From Billgrantia saliphila (GTDB lineage Bacteria > Pseudomonadota > Gammaproteobacteria > Pseudomonadales > Halomonadaceae), in NCBI RefSeq assembly GCF_002930105.1, contig NZ_PJRN01000022.1, positions 1-50,563 of the forward strand: a stretch of 50,563 nt of DNA. The letters run 5' to 3'. The notes beneath the pieces are model-generated. The model saw only the letters and a list, made by a program, of their open reading frames with translations. It was not told the origin of the DNA and did not search any database. The translations under genes and the position numbers were made by a program. Shown here piece after piece: positions 8,068 through 16,831 of the stretch (its first letter is position 1; each line of letters begins with the position of its first letter).

Positions 8068-9549
8068 TTACTCCTTGTCCAGACGACCCACCAGCGATAG
8101 CTCGAAGTTGGCGCCCATGTACTTGAAGTGCGGCCGTACCGCCATAGAGACCTGGTACCAGCCCGGATCGCCCTCGACATCGGAGACCTGGATAGAAGCG
8201 GCCCGCAGCGGCCGGCGGCTGCGCACCTCGGCCGGCGGATTCTCCTGGTCGGCGACGTACTGACGGATCCATACGTTGAGCTCGCGCTCGAGATCCTGGC
8301 GCTCCTTCCAGGAACCGATCTGCTCGCGCTGCAGCACCTTGATGTAGTGGGCCAGGCGATTGATGATGAACATGTAGGGCAGTTGAGTACCGAGCTTATA
8401 GTTGGTCTCGGCGGCCTTGCCCTCGGGCGTGTTGGGGAAGACCTTGGGCTTTTGCACGGAATTGGCGGAGAAGAAGGCGGCGTTGTCGCTCCCCTTGCGC
8501 ATGGTCAGCGAGATGAAGCCCTCCTCGGCCATCTCGAACTCGCGGCGATCGGTGACCAGCACCTCGGTGGGAATCTTGGCCTGCAGTTGGCCCAGTGCCT
8601 CGTAGGTATGCACCGGCAGGTTCTCCACCGCGCCGCCGCTCTGCGGACCGATGATGTTGGGACACCAGCGGTACTTGGCGAAGCTGTCGGTGAGACGCTC
8701 CGCTAGCAGGTAGGCGGTATTGCCCCACAGATAGTGCTCGTGGTTCTCGCTGACCGTCTCGCGGTAGTGGAAGGTCTTGACCGGATTTTCCACCGGGTCA
8801 TAGGGCATGCGCAGCAAGAAACGCGGCGCGGTCAGCCCCAAGTAACGCGCATCCTCGGACTCGCGCAGGCTGCGCCAGCGGGCGTACTTCGGCCCCTCGA
8901 AGATGGCCTTGAAGTCCTTGATGTTGGGCAGCTCCTGGAAGCTGTCGATGCCGAAAAAGCTCGGCGCCACCGAGGAGAGGAATGGCGCATGGGCCATGGC
9001 GCCCACCGCCGCGGTGAACTGCAGCAGCTTGATGTCGGGGGTCGAGGGCGTGAAATCATAATTGCCGACGATGGCGCCCACCGGCTCGCCGCCGAACTGA
9101 CCGTACTCGGCGGCATAGACGTGCTGATAGAGCCCGCTCTGGCTGAGCTCGGGGGCGAACTCGAAGTCCTCGAGCAACTCCTCCTTGGTGGCGTGCAGCA
9201 GGTCGAGCTTGATGTTCTGACGGAAATCGGTGCGGTCGACCAGCAGCTTCAGGCCGCGCCAGGCCGATTCGAGCTGCTGGAAGCCGCGGTCGTGCAGGAT
9301 TTCGTCGACCTGACCGCCGATCTTGCGGTCGAGCTCGACGATCATGCGGTCGACCACCGCCTTGTTGACCTGAGGGGCGGTGCCGTCGCTCTGCAACAGC
9401 TCGGCGATAAACGCCGCCACGCCCTGCTTGGCGATGTCGTAGCCTTCATCGGCCGGCGCCATGCGCGTCTGCGCCATCACCTGATCGAGAAGGGACGATT
9501 CGGCCTGGGCCTCGGCTGCCTGACCCTGCGTTTGTGCCATGTCGCTCAT
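8068..9549 (-). CDS. tssC: T6SS contractile sheath large subunit TssC
   Basis: TssC (VipB) builds the contractile sheath with TssB around the Hcp tube. From the ATG at 9549 the product has 493 residues, the family length. The open frame reaches further upstream to 9693, but that extension overlaps tssB and is not conserved in character. Typical segments are S-A-W-R-G-L-K-x-L-V near residue 95, G-E-P-V-G-A-I-V-G-N-Y, and the L-L-R-M-P-Y segment. The C-terminal A-x-x-F-E-L-S-L-V-G-R-L-D ending is also present. It lies 85 bases downstream of tssB. Confidence 0.96.
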   Translation of the reverse strand: MSDMAQTQGQAAEAQAESSLLDQVMAQTRMAPADEGYDIAKQGVAAFIAELLQSDGTAPQVNKAVVDRMIVELDRKIGGQVDEILHDRGFQQLESAWRGLKLLVDRTDFRQNIKLDLLHATKEELLEDFEFAPELSQSGLYQHVYAAEYGQFGGEPVGAIVGNYDFTPSTPDIKLLQFTAAVGAMAHAPFLSSVAPSFFGIDSFQELPNIKDFKAIFEGPKYARWRSLRESEDARYLGLTAPRFLLRMPYDPVENPVKTFHYRETVSENHEHYLWGNTAYLLAERLTDSFAKYRWCPNIIGPQSGGAVENLPVHTYEALGQLQAKIPTEVLVTDRREFEMAEEGFISLTMRKGSDNAAFFSANSVQKPKVFPNTPEGKAAETNYKLGTQLPYMFIINRLAHYIKVLQREQIGSWKERQDLERELNVWIRQYVADQENPPAEVRSRRPLRAASIQVSDVEGDPGWYQVSMAVRPHFKYMGANFELSLVGRLDKE

Positions 9550-9634
9550 TGAAATTGCCTCGAATCCGTTGCCTGGCCGGGGAGCATCAACGCCGCGGTG
9601 CCGCCCCGATGTGGCCGTTGCCAGGGGAGTGTCG

Positions 9635-10144
9635 TCAGTCGTTGGAGTCGTCTCGAGAATCGAGAAGGTCGAGCTCGGCGAGCAGTTGCGCACGCGCCTC
9701 TTCGCTCTCCATCAGCTTCTGCAGCCGGTCGCGGAAAGCCGGCACATTACCCAGCGGTCCCTTGAGGGCGACCAGGGCTTCACGCAGCTCGACCAGTTTG
9801 CGCAACTCCGGCACCTGGCGTGCCACGCTGTCGGGCGTGAAGTCATCGAGCGACTTGAATTCGAGATTGACCGCCAGCTCGCCGGCGTCTTCACCCTCCT
9901 CGAGGCGGTTGGGCACGCTCGCCGTCAGGCCGAGGCCGGCTTCGCGCATGACGGAATGGAAGTTATTCTTGTCCACCGAGACCTTGTCGCGTGCCTCGAT
10001 CGGCGTGGCTTCGGCGGTGCCCTTGAAGTCACCCACCACCAGCAGCTTGAGCGGCAGCTCTGTTTCGGCCTGTTGATCGCCGGTAGCCGGCACGTACTTG
10101 ATGTTGATGCGCTCTTTCGGCGCAACGGTTCCTTCCTTCGCCAT
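9635..10144 (-). CDS. tssB: T6SS contractile sheath small subunit TssB
   Basis: TssB (VipA) pairs with TssC in the contractile sheath. The 169-residue protein has the family opening (M-A-K-E-G-x-V-A-P-K-E-R-I-N-I) and the L-P-L-K-L-L-V-V-G-D-F segment near residue 35. A charged helical tail follows, which in the family contacts TssC and ClpV. It is the first gene of the visible operon, with the ATG at 10144 and about 490 bases of intergenic sequence in front of it, so the operon promoter should lie at 10145-10590. Confidence 0.96.
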   Translation of the reverse strand: MAKEGTVAPKERINIKYVPATGDQQAETELPLKLLVVGDFKGTAEATPIEARDKVSVDKNNFHSVMREAGLGLTASVPNRLEEGEDAGELAVNLEFKSLDDFTPDSVARQVPELRKLVELREALVALKGPLGNVPAFRDRLQKLMESEEARAQLLAELDLLDSRDDSND

Positions 10145-10591
10145 GCTGAAGCTCCCTGATGGACCGCCGTGTTGGAATTACCCTTTCGCGTCACAACTCA
10201 CCACGCCCCGCTCGCACCGGCCCGATGTGCGGACGGATGCGGCGTCAGTCAAGTGAGAAGCGTTGTCACCCTTGCTTGTGAGCGAGAGGGTAATCACGCG
10301 GGCGACATGTGCCAAATGGCGCATTTGCCGTACATGACGATTACGTGTCAGTTACGTGTGCTCATGTTGGCTTACACGATTCCGCTCCCAGCACCGTCGC
10401 GGTGCGGATCGCTCTTACCGTGGCGATAAACGGCGACACGGAAAGGCGAAGTTGGCTTACACCCGTTGTAGGAAAATGACTACACCAATATGAGAAATAT
10501 AGGTCATACGGATACAGCGATTACCTCGGCGCAACACGAGCACGACGTATCGCTCATGCCTAGGAATCAAGCACGGCATCAGGCGGAAGGG
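10145..10591. other. Intergenic region upstream of the T6SS operon with short direct repeats
   Basis: No convincing gene is visible here. The stretch should carry the T6SS operon promoter, read on the minus strand, and the 3' flank of dxs. Two direct-repeat pairs stand out. TTACGTGT occurs at 10341-10348 and 10352-10359, 11 bases apart and so on one face of the helix. GTTGGCTTACAC occurs at 10366-10377 and 10451-10462. The right half is also clearly richer in A+T than the neighbouring genes. The repeats could be operator sites, but no regulator can be named from sequence. Confidence 0.5.
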
Positions 10592-10629
10592 GGAAAATGA
10601 AACCCGCCGGGCAAGCCTGCCCGGCCGGG
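10592..10629 (-). terminator. Probable intrinsic terminator of the xseB-ispA-dxs operon
   Basis: Just past the dxs stop, on the minus strand, CCGGGC and GCCCGG arms (10619-10624 and 10607-10612 in plus coordinates) form a hairpin with a 6-base loop. Flanking G+C may extend the stem imperfectly. The following minus-strand sequence is a T-rich run, TTTCATTTT. Position and shape fit a rho-independent terminator, although the T-run is interrupted. Confidence 0.7.
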
Positions 10630-10630
10630 A

Positions 10631-12526
10631 TCAGCCGAGGCGAGCGCGAATGGCCGCCTCGATGCCGGCGGCGTCGAGGCCGCATTCGGTGAGCAGTTCG
10701 GCGGGCTTACCATGCTCGACGAAGGCGTCGGGCAGACCGAGGTTGAGCACGGCCACTTGCACGCCTTCGGCGGCGAGCAGTTCATTGATACCGCTGCCCG
10801 CACCACCGGCCACCACGTTCTCCTCCAGTGTGACCAGCAATTCGTGCTCGGCGGCGGCTTTCAGCACCGCCTCTCTATCGAGCGGCTTCACCGAGCGCAT
10901 GTTGAGGTGAGTGGCATCGAGGGATTCCGCCACCTGTGTCGCCGGCCCGTTGAGACTGCCGAAGGCGAGCAGCGCGATCCCGTTGCCCCGACGTCGCGTC
11001 TCGGCCTTGCCGATCTCCAACGGTTCGAGGTTCGCGGGCACTTCGACACCCGGCCCGCTGCCGCGGGGATAGCGCACCGCGGCGGGCCCGGGGTAGTGAT
11101 AGGCAGCGCTGAGCATGGCGCGACACTCGGCCTCGTCGGCCGGGGCCATGATCACCATGCCGGGAATGCAGCGCAGGTAGGAAAGATCCATGCTGCCGTG
11201 GTGGGTGGGGCCGTCCTCCCCGACCAGGCCGGCGCGGTCGATGGCGAAGGTGACGTCGAGCCCCTGTACCGCCACGTCATGTATCAGCTGGTCGTAGCCG
11301 CGCTGCAGGAAGGTGGAGTAGATCGCCACCACCGGCTTCATCGCCTCGCAGGCCATGCCCGCAGCCAGCGTCACCGCATGCTGCTCGGCGATGGCGACAT
11401 CGTAGTAGCGTGTCGGGTACTCCTTGGAGAAGCGGATCAGGTCGGAGCCTTCGCGCATCGCCGGGGTGATTCCGATCAACCGCTCGTCCACCGCCGCCAT
11501 GTCGCACAGCCACTCGCCGAAGACGTTGCAATACTTGGGGAGTTTTTTCTTGGCCGGTTCGATGGGCTTGCCGGTCGGCGCGTCGCCGTTCTTTTCCAAC
11601 TTCGTGATGGCGTGGTAGCCGATGGGGTCGGCCTCGGCGGGCAGGAAGCCGCGCCCTTTGCGGGTCTTCACGTGCAGGAACTGCGGTCCGTCCAGGTCGC
11701 GCAGGTTACGCAGGGTCTGGATCAGTGCAGGCAGGTCGTGGCCGTCGAGCGGGCCGATGTAATGAAACCCCATCTCCTCGAATAGCGTGGCAGGGCTGAC
11801 CATGCCCTTCATGTGCTCTTCGGTGCGTCGGGCGAGCTCGAGCGCCCCGGGCAGGCGAGAGAGCACACGCTTGCCCTCCTCGCGGAAGGTGAGATAGGGC
11901 TTGCTGGCGAGGATCCCCGCCAGGTAGCTGGCGATGCCGCCGACGTTCTCGGAGATCGACATCTCGTTGTCGTTGAGCACCACCAGCATGTTGGCGTCCA
12001 GGTGTCCGGCGTGCACCAGCGCCTCGAAGGCCATGCCGGCGGTCAACGCACCGTCGCCGATCACCGCGCAGACCCGACGCCTGTCGCCGCGGGTGGCGCT
12101 GGCCAGCGCCATGCCCAGTGCCGCCGAGATCGAAGTACTGGAGTGGCCCACGCCAAAGGTGTCGTAGGGCGATTCGGCACGCCGCGGGAACGCCGCGAGG
12201 CCGCCGTACTGGCGAATGCTGGGCATCGCCTCGCGGCGCCCGGTGAGAATCTTGTGCGGGTAGGCCTGATGACCGACGTCCCACACCAGCCGGTCGTGGG
12301 GGGTTTCCAGCGCGTGATGCAGGGCGACGGTGAGTTCCACCACACCCAGCCCGGCGCCGAAGTGGCCGCCGCTATGGCCCACGCTGTAGAGCAGGTAGGC
12401 GCGCAACTCGTCGGCCACCTGCAGCAATTGGGAGGTGGTCATGGCCCGTAGTGCCGCCGGCGTGTCCAGCGTGTCCAGCAGCGGCGTCACCGGGCGTTCA
12501 GCGGGAATTGCGTCGTAGAGCTTCAT
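10631..12526 (-). CDS. dxs: 1-deoxy-D-xylulose-5-phosphate synthase
   Basis: Dxs condenses pyruvate and glyceraldehyde 3-phosphate, using thiamine diphosphate, in the first step of the MEP isoprenoid pathway. The 631-residue product shows G-H-S-G-G-H-F-G near the N-terminus, the thiamine diphosphate-binding [13 protein letters not shown] and N-D-N-E-M-S-I-S, and the transketolase-type E-x-D-G-P-T-H-H segment. The ATG at 12526 is preferred because AGGA lies about 12 bases before it. An in-frame ATG at 12550 would add 8 residues but has no visible ribosome-binding site. It follows ispA directly, as in many proteobacteria. Confidence 0.97.
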   Translation of the reverse strand: MKLYDAIPAERPVTPLLDTLDTPAALRAMTTSQLLQVADELRAYLLYSVGHSGGHFGAGLGVVELTVALHHALETPHDRLVWDVGHQAYPHKILTGRREAMPSIRQYGGLAAFPRRAESPYDTFGVGHSSTSISAALGMALASATRGDRRRVCAVIGDGALTAGMAFEALVHAGHLDANMLVVLNDNEMSISENVGGIASYLAGILASKPYLTFREEGKRVLSRLPGALELARRTEEHMKGMVSPATLFEEMGFHYIGPLDGHDLPALIQTLRNLRDLDGPQFLHVKTRKGRGFLPAEADPIGYHAITKLEKNGDAPTGKPIEPAKKKLPKYCNVFGEWLCDMAAVDERLIGITPAMREGSDLIRFSKEYPTRYYDVAIAEQHAVTLAAGMACEAMKPVVAIYSTFLQRGYDQLIHDVAVQGLDVTFAIDRAGLVGEDGPTHHGSMDLSYLRCIPGMVIMAPADEAECRAMLSAAYHYPGPAAVRYPRGSGPGVEVPANLEPLEIGKAETRRRGNGIALLAFGSLNGPATQVAESLDATHLNMRSVKPLDREAVLKAAAEHELLVTLEENVVAGGAGSGINELLAAEGVQVAVLNLGLPDAFVEHGKPAELLTECGLDAAGIEAAIRARLG

Positions 12527-12557
12527 GCTTTTCGTTTGTCCTGGCTTCATGCCATTG

Positions 12558-13442
12558 CTAGTGGTCGCGCTCGATCATGTACCGGGCCAATTCGGCCAGC
12601 GGGAGCCCCGCCTCGCCCAGTGGGTCAAGCGCCGCCAGCGCCTCCTCGATCAGCTCATGGGCCCGGGCGCGCGCGCCGTCCAGCCCTAACAGTGCCGGGT
12701 AGGTGGGCTTGTCGCGGGCCGCGTCGGCGCCGGAAATCTTACCCAGGGTCTGGGTGTCGCCGGTCACGTCGAGAACGTCGTCGTGTATCTGGAAGGCCAG
12801 GCCGAGTGCCTCGGCGTAGCGGTCCAGCGCCACCACCCGGGGGTCGTGCTCGTCCACTGCCGTCAGGGCTCCCATGCGGATCGCGGCACGAATCAGGGCG
12901 CCGGTCTTGTGGGCATGCATGGTGGCCAGGGCCTCGACGTCAGGGTGGCCGCCAACAGCCGCCAGGTCCAGTGCCTGGCCACCCACCATGCCGTCGCGCC
13001 CGGCGGCCACGGCCAGGGTCAGCATCAGCGCAGGCAAGCGCGGGTGGGCGGCGCGCGCCAGCACCTCGAAGGCGAGCGTCTGCAGCGCATCCCCGGCGAG
13101 TATCGCCGTGGCTTCGTCATAGGCACGATGGACCGTGGGCTGGCCGCGGCGCAGGTCGTCGTCGTCCATCGCCGGCAGATCGTCGTGCACCAGCGAATAG
13201 GCATGGATCAGCTCGACCGCAGCGGCCGGCGCATCGAGCGCCTCGTCGGCGGCACCCAGGGCGCGACCGGCCAGGTAGACCAGCACCGGACGCAACCGCT
13301 TGCCGCCCACCAGCAGACCGTGACGCATGGCGGACTCGAGTCGTACCGCCGACGCCTGGCGCGCATCGAACAGGTGTGCCAGGCAGGCGTCGACCCGGGT
13401 ACGATCGGCGGCCAGGCGAGCCGCGAACGCATCAGTGTTCAC
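12558..13442 (-). CDS. ispA: Farnesyl diphosphate synthase (short-chain prenyltransferase)
   Basis: IspA joins isopentenyl diphosphate to dimethylallyl and geranyl diphosphates. The 294-residue product has the first aspartate-rich motif ([14 protein letters not shown], near residue 80) and the second (D-D-V-L-D). It also has the conserved G-K-R-L-R-P segment near residue 47. The start is a GTG at 13442 behind a strong GGGGAGGA site that lies within the end of xseB. The genes overlap by 11 bases, so translation is coupled. Confidence 0.95.
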   Translation of the reverse strand: MNTDAFAARLAADRTRVDACLAHLFDARQASAVRLESAMRHGLLVGGKRLRPVLVYLAGRALGAADEALDAPAAAVELIHAYSLVHDDLPAMDDDDLRRGQPTVHRAYDEATAILAGDALQTLAFEVLARAAHPRLPALMLTLAVAAGRDGMVGGQALDLAAVGGHPDVEALATMHAHKTGALIRAAIRMGALTAVDEHDPRVVALDRYAEALGLAFQIHDDVLDVTGDTQTLGKISGADAARDKPTYPALLGLDGARARAHELIEEALAALDPLGEAGLPLAELARYMIERDH

Positions 13443-13728
13443 TCTCGTCCTCCCCGTCGGGCGCCTCGAAGGAAGCGAAGTCGGTGCTGCCGTCGGGGCG
13501 TTCGATCAGAGTACGTACGCGCAGCTCGGCCTCGTCGAGGCGACGTTGGGCTTCACGCGTCAGGCGCACGCCCTGTTCGAAGGCGGCAAGCGACCCCTCC
13601 AGCGACAGCTCGCCGGATTCCAGTTGCTCCACCAGCCGTTCCAGTCTCTCGACGGTGGTGGCGAAGTCGATCTCGGCGTCTGCGTTCGGCGCCGCTTCGC
13701 TCACCGCTTGCTCGTCACGTTCGGCCAT
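13432..13728 (-). CDS. xseB: Exodeoxyribonuclease VII small subunit
   Basis: XseB is the small, helical subunit that binds the catalytic XseA in exonuclease VII, a single-strand DNA nuclease. The 98-residue product carries F-x-x-x-x-x-x-L-E-x-x-V-x-x-L-E-S-G-E-L-S-L-E-x-S-L-x-x-F-E-x-G, the family signature. The ATG at 13728 follows AGAGGTG. The open frame extends upstream to 13848, but only this start matches the family length. It is the first gene of the xseB-ispA-dxs operon; the xseA partner is not in the window. Confidence 0.95.
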   Translation of the reverse strand: MAERDEQAVSEAAPNADAEIDFATTVERLERLVEQLESGELSLEGSLAAFEQGVRLTREAQRRLDEAELRVRTLIERPDGSTDFASFEAPDGEDESEH

Positions 13729-13866
13729 GACACCTCTGGCTCGTCGCCGCTGTTTTCGGGATGTCCAGTATACACGCACTGCCCCGGGGGTCGTCTGCCG
13801 GAGCGCGCAACGTGCAGCGCGTTCATCTTCGCGGCGCAGCATTTTCATCCTCGTGTCGACCCGCTG

Positions 13867-13875
13867 TGCTAATAT
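13867..13875 (+). promoter_or_regulatory. Candidate extended -10 promoter of serA
   Basis: TGCTAATAT has the TG-N-TATAAT-like form of an extended -10 element and lies about 98 bases before the serA ATG. No good -35 box is visible, which is tolerated by extended -10 promoters. The 13-base string CCGCTGTGCTAAT containing it recurs in front of the EamA gene at 16761. Confidence 0.45.
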
Positions 13876-13973
13876 TGGCGCCCTGTTTCCAGCCTGATAC
13901 CGGAGACACCGAACCGTTTCGGTACGTTCCGGTCTTCCCGTACGCGGCGCACCAAGAAGGGGTTGATTCGACC

Positions 13974-15224
13974 ATGGCCAAGACGTCCCTGGACAAGAGC
14001 AAGATCAAGATCCTGCTACTCGAGGGCATCCACCAGAGCGCGGTGGACAATTTTCTGAATGCCGGTTACACCAACATCGAGCACCTGCCCACCTCGCTCG
14101 ACGAGGCCTCGCTGATCGAGAAGATTCGCGACGTACACTTCCTCGGCATTCGTTCCCGCACCCAGCTCACCGAACGCGTCTTCGCCGCGGCCGAGAAACT
14201 CAACGCCGTGGGTTGCTTCTGCATCGGCACCAATCAGGTTGATCTTGGCGCGGCGCTTACGCGCGGCATCCCGGTCTTCAACGCGCCCTACTCCAACACC
14301 CGCTCGGTGGCGGAGCTGGTATTGGCCGAAGCGATCATGCTGCTGCGCGGCATTCCCGAGAAGAACGCCCGCGCCCACCAAGGCGGCTGGCTAAAGAGCG
14401 CCAAGGCCTCCCACGAGGCGCGCGGCAAGACGCTGGGCATCGTCGGCTACGGCAACATCGGCGCCCAGCTCTCGGTGCTGGCCGAGTCGCTCGGCTTCAA
14501 TGTCATCTTCTATGATGTGGTGACCAAGCTCGGCATGGGCAACGCCAACCAAGTGGCAAGCCTCGAGGAGCTGCTGGCCCGTGCCGACGTGGTCAGCCTG
14601 CACGTGCCGGAGCTGCCTTCCACCAAATGGATGATCGGCAAGGACCAGCTGGCGCTGATGAAACCCAGCGGCATCCTGATCAACGCCTCACGCGGCAGCG
14701 TGGTAGTGATCGAGGATCTTGCCGAGGCGCTCGAGGCCGGTCGCCTCTACGGTGCCGCCATCGATGTCTTCCCGGTCGAGCCCAAGGGCAACGAGGAGGA
14801 GTTCGTCAGCCCGCTGCGTGGTATCCCCAATGTGATCCTCACGCCGCACATCGGCGGCTCCACTCTCGAGGCCCAGGAGAACATCGGAATCGAGGTCTCC
14901 GAGAAGATGGTCACCTATTCCGACAACGGCACCACCGTCACCGCGGTCAACTTCCCCGAAGTGGCGCTGCCGGCGCACCCCGACAAGCACCGCGTGCTGC
15001 ATATCCACGACAACGTTCCGGGAGTGCTCTCCGAGATCAACCGGGTGCTCTCCGAGAACGGCATCAACATCTCTGGCCAGTACCTGCAGACCAACGAGAA
15101 GGTCGGCTACGTGGTCATCGACGTGGACAAAGCCTACGGCCCCCAGGCGCTCGAGGCGCTGCGCAAGGTCGAGCACACCCTGCGCGTGCGGGTGCTCTAC
15201 TCCGAGACCAACTTCGAGGACTGA
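13974..15224 (+). CDS. serA: D-3-phosphoglycerate dehydrogenase
   Basis: SerA oxidises 3-phosphoglycerate to 3-phosphohydroxypyruvate with NAD, the first step of serine synthesis. The 416-residue product has a Rossmann motif G-Y-G-N-I-G near residue 155 and the L-H-V-P segment. The catalytic region T-P-H-I-G-G-S-T carries the active-site histidine. A C-terminal ACT domain (about residues 345-416) would bind serine for feedback inhibition, as in the E. coli-type short enzyme. The ATG at 13974 follows AGAAGGGG. The gene stands alone and ends at a strong terminator. Confidence 0.97.
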   Translation: MAKTSLDKSKIKILLLEGIHQSAVDNFLNAGYTNIEHLPTSLDEASLIEKIRDVHFLGIRSRTQLTERVFAAAEKLNAVGCFCIGTNQVDLGAALTRGIPVFNAPYSNTRSVAELVLAEAIMLLRGIPEKNARAHQGGWLKSAKASHEARGKTLGIVGYGNIGAQLSVLAESLGFNVIFYDVVTKLGMGNANQVASLEELLARADVVSLHVPELPSTKWMIGKDQLALMKPSGILINASRGSVVVIEDLAEALEAGRLYGAAIDVFPVEPKGNEEEFVSPLRGIPNVILTPHIGGSTLEAQENIGIEVSEKMVTYSDNGTTVTAVNFPEVALPAHPDKHRVLHIHDNVPGVLSEINRVLSENGINISGQYLQTNEKVGYVVIDVDKAYGPQALEALRKVEHTLRVRVLYSETNFED

Positions 15225-15246
15225 CGTCAACGGCGTCACGCTCCAG

Positions 15247-15275
15247 GCCGCCGCACCTCATGTGCGGCGGCTTTT
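15247..15275 (+). terminator. Intrinsic terminator of serA
   Basis: Perfect 10-base arms GCCGCCGCAC (15247-15256) and GTGCGGCGGC (15262-15271) enclose a 5-base loop and are followed by TTTT. It begins 22 bases after the serA stop codon. Confidence 0.92.
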
Positions 15276-15377
15276 AAAGCGAAGCGAACACCGTAACCTG
15301 TGCAGGGCACGTCGGGTGTGGCGCATGCCAACAGGATGACGCGCGGCGTATGACGTACAAGAAGCTGCTCGAACCGA

Positions 15378-15731
15378 CTAGAGACTCTGGATATCGATCA
15401 CGTAGCCAATGATCGGGTAGCCGGCTTGCCGGGCGGCCTTTTCCGCTTCCAACTGAGCCTCCAACTTGGAGATGCTGGTTGAGCGATGCTCGAAGACGGT
15501 ATCCGTTTCCAATTGCTTGGTGCGTACGGCCAGCCGCACCAGATGGCCGGTCTTGTAGGCCTTGGCAGATTCGCCGTTAGTTTCCTTGCCCCTGGCGCTC
15601 TTCCCCTGGGTGGCGGGGCTCGCCTTGCCGGCAACCGATTCCCGCGAGGGCGGCGAGGCCTTCTCGGGCTTCATGAAAGCGTCAATCTCGCGCTTGACGC
15701 TCTGTTCGAACTCACTCAGTTCGTCGCTCAT
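15378..15731 (-). CDS. Small hypothetical protein
   Basis: This is a 117-residue protein of unknown function that I do not recognise. It looks real because a strong GGGAGGA site precedes the ATG at 15731 and the frame sits in otherwise empty sequence. The N-terminal 20 residues are helical and acidic. Residues 21-60 are a low-complexity Ser/Ala/Lys/Gly/Pro linker, and residues 60-105 form a predicted amphipathic helix rich in Lys, Glu and Ala, with an uncharged tail. No signal peptide, membrane segment or cysteines are present, so it is probably cytoplasmic. Confidence 0.7.
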   Translation of the reverse strand: MSDELSEFEQSVKREIDAFMKPEKASPPSRESVAGKASPATQGKSARGKETNGESAKAYKTGHLVRLAVRTKQLETDTVFEHRSTSISKLEAQLEAEKAARQAGYPIIGYVIDIQSL

Positions 15732-15859
15732 TCATCCTCCCTTTGGAAACATGTCCCGCCCCGCTTGGAACATATCAGAACTCATCGTACTGCCGGCTTA
15801 ACGCAAGTTATGACAGCGAACGCAACGCACCGAGGCTCGCCTCGCCAGGCGAAGAGGAC

Positions 15860-16609
15860 TCAGGCGCCGGGAGCCGACACCTCGGCCAGGGCCTGTAGAT
15901 AGCGGATTGGACCGCCGTTTCGCTTCAATAGCCGAAGCCCCGCCCATAGACTCACCTGATTGGCCGTGAGCACCTGGCGTCCGGCCGCGCGACTCATCGC
16001 TTCGACCCGCTCGAGGGTATTGATCGCAGTGTCAGGCACCAGAATCGGATTGCCCGACTCGTGCGCCATGGCGAAGTCGCGCACGGATGCGACGATATCG
16101 AGCCGATGGGAGTCGGCCGCATAGGGGCAATCCAGCACCTGCAGGCCATCGACCGTCACGCCGCTGTCGCCCAGGAAGCGTACCAGTTGGTCGGTGACCT
16201 CCGTTGGATAGGGGCTGAGCAGATCGACCCGGCGATATTCGAGGGCCGCCAGTGCGTCGCGAAAGGCCAGAGCGGTGCTGGTGGATGGTACACCGAGCCA
16301 CTGCGAGAGTTCACGTGACTGGGCGAAGGCCCATTCGAGCCCACCGATGAAGCTACCGCTGGTACAGGCCCAGACCACCGCCTGGGCGCCGTGTTCCTTC
16401 ACCAACCCTTCGCCTACCGCCGCCAGGCGGTCGGTGGCACCCAGCGACATCAGCGCCGTGTGCTCGTGATGGCCGTCGCTAAGAACCTTGCCTACCTCGA
16501 TGGTGGGCAGCGACTCGCCAATACCGGGTCGCTGGTTGAGCTCGTACCATTCGTAATCGGACGGTCCGTCCTCGGGCAGCAGGATGCCCAGGCACTGTGC
16601 ATTTTGCAT
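15860..16609 (-). CDS. Asp/Glu-racemase / maleate-isomerase superfamily protein
   Basis: This 249-residue cytoplasmic enzyme-like protein belongs to the fold shared by maleate cis-trans isomerase, arylmalonate decarboxylase, aspartate/glutamate racemases and the ectoine-utilisation protein EutA. The first active-site region A-C-T-S-G-S-F is intact, with Cys82. At the place where two-cysteine members have their second catalytic cysteine (usually within an S-C-T motif), this protein reads V-P-D-T with Asp193. The later Q-V-S-L-W-A-G-L-R segment is typical. The ATG at 16609 is preferred over a GTG at 16615 because AGAGG lies about 6 bases before it. It is divergent from the EamA gene. Substrate cannot be assigned. 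Confidence 0.8.
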   Translation of the reverse strand: MQNAQCLGILLPEDGPSDYEWYELNQRPGIGESLPTIEVGKVLSDGHHEHTALMSLGATDRLAAVGEGLVKEHGAQAVVWACTSGSFIGGLEWAFAQSRELSQWLGVPSTSTALAFRDALAALEYRRVDLLSPYPTEVTDQLVRFLGDSGVTVDGLQVLDCPYAADSHRLDIVASVRDFAMAHESGNPILVPDTAINTLERVEAMSRAAGRQVLTANQVSLWAGLRLLKRNGGPIRYLQALAEVSAPGA

Positions 16610-16760
16610 CGACACCTCTCGTCGGTCATGCCGAATCGGCTTGTGGAGGGGATATGAGACGCCAAGCGTGTCCTGGCAACATGCCAGATGACGCGCGGCG
16701 ATTCACGCCTATTCGCACCTTGGCGAAGCGATTCGTGCCGTGCTGTTCGACGCTTTCCCT

Positions 16761-16776
16761 CCGCTGTGCTAATGAT
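16761..16776 (+). promoter_or_regulatory. Candidate extended -10 promoter of the EamA gene
   Basis: CCGCTGTGCTAAT followed by GAT places a TG-C-TAATGA extended -10-like element about 56 bases before the EamA ATG. The first 13 bases are identical to those at the serA promoter. No clear -35 box is seen. Confidence 0.4.
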
Positions 16777-16831
16777 GAATCTCCTAACGATAGGATCCGC
16801 TCTCCTGCCCCGCTGCCAAGGAACACCGTAA

